A DNA stretch of 64,000 nucleotides from an uncultured Planctomycetales bacterium (GTDB taxonomy: Bacteria; Planctomycetota; Planctomycetia; Pirellulales; Thermoguttaceae), in NCBI GenBank assembly GCA_937889015.1, contig CALARR010000393.1, forward strand, positions 1 through 64,000, given 5' to 3'. The position numbers were made by a program, and so were the translations under genes. Below the pieces are notes generated by a model that did not search any database, was not told where the DNA came from, and saw only the letters and a program-made list of their open reading frames with translations. This document shows positions 63,463-64,000 of this stretch, piece by piece. How positions within the stretch are numbered: the first letter of the stretch is position 1; every line of letters starts with the position of its first letter.

Positions 63463-63585
63463 CTTGCCGAAAGGCGCGGCCGGGGCCGAATATCCGGCAG
63501 GCCGCGAGCCCCCGGTGGGCTTGTGGCCTGCCGATCCGGCTATGGCCTTCAAGGCGTTTCTGCGGGTCAATCGCCGCGTGTTCAT
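63283..63585 (-). pseudogene. Truncated Tat-signal gene start
   Basis: From the ATG at 63585 the frame reads MNTRRLTRRNALKAIAGSAG, a twin-arginine signal, with GAAGGTG ahead of the ATG. After about 25 codons it becomes Gly/Pro/Ala-rich, runs antisense over the end of the SUMF1 gene and stops at 63283. The ATG overlaps the stop of the upstream gene as ATGA. I read it as the first codons of an exported protein whose body has been lost. Confidence 0.6.
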
Positions 63586-63965
63586 CGCATCACCTTCGTA
63601 GCTTGGGGATCGAGATTGCCGGCTTGGAGCAAGGCCCCGGCCAGAACCTCCGGCGCGCACTCGGCTATCCGTGCGATGTGCGTCAGGTCGTTGCCAAGGA
63701 GTGCGATCCCGGAGCTGGCCGGCCCCTCGACTCTCAGGAACGCGCACTCGGCGAGACCCGGCTGGCAGCCGGAGATCAGCGCTGCGTTGGTCTGCCGTAG
63801 CCAGACGAGCGCCGTTGTCCGCGCTACACTCTGCGCCTTCAGATCGAAGACCTTCACCTTCTGGGCGTCGTCGAGCAACAGCGCAGGCCGCTTGTCGGGC
63901 TGATCGGGCCAAGAAGATCCGAGCAAGGAAGAGGAACGAGAAGATGAAACAGCGAACAGCGACAT
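63582..63965 (-). pseudogene. C-terminal fragment of a secreted glycosidase-like (beta-helix) protein
   Basis: 127 codons. RPALLLDDAQKVKVFDLKAQ, FLRVEGPASSGIALLGNDLT and the end ATKVMR look like the C-terminal part of polygalacturonase-like right-handed beta-helix proteins. The N-terminal body is missing: residues 1-25 are Ser-rich and an in-frame stop lies at 63978-63980. Another frame over 63900-63984 is hydrophobic, so a frameshift just upstream is possible, but the window ends at 64000. Its stop overlaps the next start as ATGA. Confidence 0.6.
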
Positions 63966-64000
63966 CCAAGGACGCCGTCAACAAGCCAGTTCTTCAGGCT

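Overview
The window is GC-rich bacterial chromosome that reads as a planctomycete of the Pirellulales type. The signs are: serine/threonine kinases with an N-terminal zinc ribbon next to an ECF sigma factor; secreted DUF1080, Gfo/Idh/MocA and sugar-isomerase proteins with Tat or Sec signals; caspase-SUMF1 and PEP-CTERM SUMF1 proteins; a fused AmmeMemoRadiSam protein; and many short dispersed intergenic repeats. The lineage is inferred from gene content; no rRNA is present.

Layout. 1-3.6 kb is an accessory island. A 5'-truncated RHS core with a lipase-like C-terminal domain is followed by an ankyrin-repeat lipoprotein and a decayed REP-associated transposase, with the same composite repeat at both ends. 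3.6-8.5 kb is a minus-strand set of secreted sugar-processing genes (DUF1080, DUF2461, sugar isomerase, amidohydrolase, Gfo/Idh/MocA). 8.8-10.1 kb is a coupled phosphoribosyltransferase and protein-tyrosine-phosphatase pair. 10.6-17.8 kb holds a kinase with a signal-peptidase-like domain, an ECF sigma factor and the lactate-utilisation set lutABC. 18.1-28.4 kb is a six-gene secreted glycan-degradation operon (sialidase-like, GH27-like, mutarotase, two glycoside hydrolases, DUF5107-TPR). 28.8-34.4 kb has a GAF-PAS-PilZ sensor, a secreted M16 protease and a UroD-family protein.

34.4-39.2 kb is a pst phosphate-uptake operon with two different PstB ATPases whose motif defects all fall on one of the two composite ATP sites. 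39.5-45.2 kb is a four-gene run of two GNAT acyltransferases, a ketosynthase homologue without its catalytic Cys, and a dynamin-like membrane GTPase; it is the best candidate for an undescribed system. 45.6-53.9 kb has an NAD-epimerase, a methyltransferase, a CCA-adding enzyme, panD, a DUF4010/MgtC membrane protein and an AmmeMemoRadiSam triple fusion. 53.9-59.3 kb has a sigma-54 response regulator, an orphan outer-membrane efflux protein and a secreted FAD oxidoreductase. 59.4-64 kb has tRNA-Ala(UGC), caspase-SUMF1 and SUMF1-PEP-CTERM genes, and several gene relics.

Start codons were moved inward from the longest ORF wherever a ribosome-binding site, signal peptide or family alignment supported it. 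Residue numbers refer to those chosen starts. Family names come from motif recognition; no database search was run.
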